15,337 nucleotides of DNA, from assembly GCA_030834765.1 (NCBI GenBank), contig JAUQXG010000523.1, positions 1 to 15,337 of the forward strand, in the 5' to 3' direction. The notes beneath the pieces were generated by a model, which had not been told where the DNA came from, made no database searches, and worked only from the letters and a program-made list of their open reading frames with translations. Every line of letters begins with the position of its first letter. Positions within the stretch are counted from its first letter, which is position 1. Of this stretch, positions 15,065 through 15,337 are shown in pieces. This DNA comes from Lutispora sp. (GTDB taxonomy: Bacteria > Bacillota > Clostridia > Lutisporales > Lutisporaceae). The position numbers and the translations under genes are program-made.

Positions 15065-15095
15065 GTCATATTATTAGTACAAACTTAATAATAAT
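15065..15095 (+). promoter_or_regulatory. Possible sigma-E (sporulation) promoter of spoIIIAA
   Basis: GTCATATT (15065-15072) matches the sigma-E -35 consensus. About 15 nt later the AATAATAAT stretch (15087-15095) only loosely resembles the CATACAAT -10 box. Position just upstream of spoIIIAA and just after a terminator supports a separate, mother-cell-specific promoter, as known for the spoIIIA operon in B. subtilis. The weak -10 keeps this tentative. Confidence 0.35.
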
Positions 15096-15116
15096 TATCT
15101 AGAAAGGGGGACAAAC

Positions 15117-15337
15117 ATGGTAAGCGATTTGTCTTTCTTAGATGTTATCAAGTATATGCCAGTAAATTTAAAAGCTTTTTTGCTTCATGTCCCAATAGAA
15201 ATAATGAAAGAAATGGAGGAGATCAGGCTAAGGTTAAATAAGCCTCTAATTATTTCAGGGTCAACAAAAGAGTATTTCGTCAGTATCAGTGGATTAACCA
15301 AACAGATTGAAGATGCATATCTAATAACACCTGAGGA
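15117..15337 (+). CDS. spoIIIAA: Stage III sporulation protein SpoIIIAA, N-terminal part (cut by window end)
   Basis: Only 73 codons are present, with no stop before the window ends. The ATG follows GAAAGGGGG (15102-15110). The translation starts MVSDLSFLDVIKYMP and contains MEEIRLRLNKPLII, the conserved N-terminal EEIRLR-x-x-x-PL motif of SpoIIIAA, followed by the expected IT-P-E stretch. SpoIIIAA is the secretion-type ATPase of the SpoIIIAA-AH/SpoIIQ channel that links mother cell and forespore during engulfment. Its presence marks the organism as an endospore former or a recent descendant of one. The remaining spoIIIA genes should follow outside the window. Confidence 0.93.
   Translation, partial: MVSDLSFLDVIKYMPVNLKAFLLHVPIEIMKEMEEIRLRLNKPLIISGSTKEYFVSISGLTKQIEDAYLITPE

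Overview
The window is AT-rich and reads almost entirely on the + strand. It has strong Shine-Dalgarno sites and TTG/GTG starts mixed with ATG. Its right end carries the linkage efp - CD1247-like gene - spoIIIAA, which is typical of anaerobic endospore formers. This points to a low-GC, spore-forming member of the Clostridia. I cannot name a genus with confidence.

Nucleotides 1 to about 13,520 are one large type IV pilus (T4P) locus. It begins inside pilC (platform protein). It continues with the major pilin pilA, the prepilin peptidase pilD, a first minor-pilin trio with two very large members (475 and 559 aa), the PilM-PilN-PilO platform genes, and a secreted SLH-domain protein. After a short gap with a candidate promoter comes a second, compact minor-pilin set (122, 188, 192 and 151 aa), and the locus closes with a ComFB-family protein. 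The ATPases PilB and PilT are not in view, and no secretin gene is seen, as expected for a monoderm.

The proteins fit one machine. PilD would process the seven pilin-like proteins. PilM (actin-like, cytoplasmic), PilN and PilO (single membrane pass) and PilC would form the membrane platform. The minor pilins would prime or cap the fibre. Two features look adapted to a thick Gram-positive wall: PilO carries an extra beta-sandwich domain and a LysM domain at its C terminus, and the next gene encodes a four-repeat surface protein with an SLH-type anchor.

From 13,523 to 13,961 there is a gene-poor gap with a good sigma-A-type promoter for efp. Then come efp, a zinc-ribbon protein of the CD1247 N-terminal family, a strong intrinsic terminator, and the first 73 codons of spoIIIAA preceded by a possible sigma-E promoter. 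No mobile elements, tRNA, rRNA or CRISPR were seen.

The best leads are the PilO-LysM fusion, the SLH/GY-repeat protein inside the pilus operon, the two parallel minor-pilin sets, and a ComFB (a family with c-di-GMP-binding members) at the operon end.
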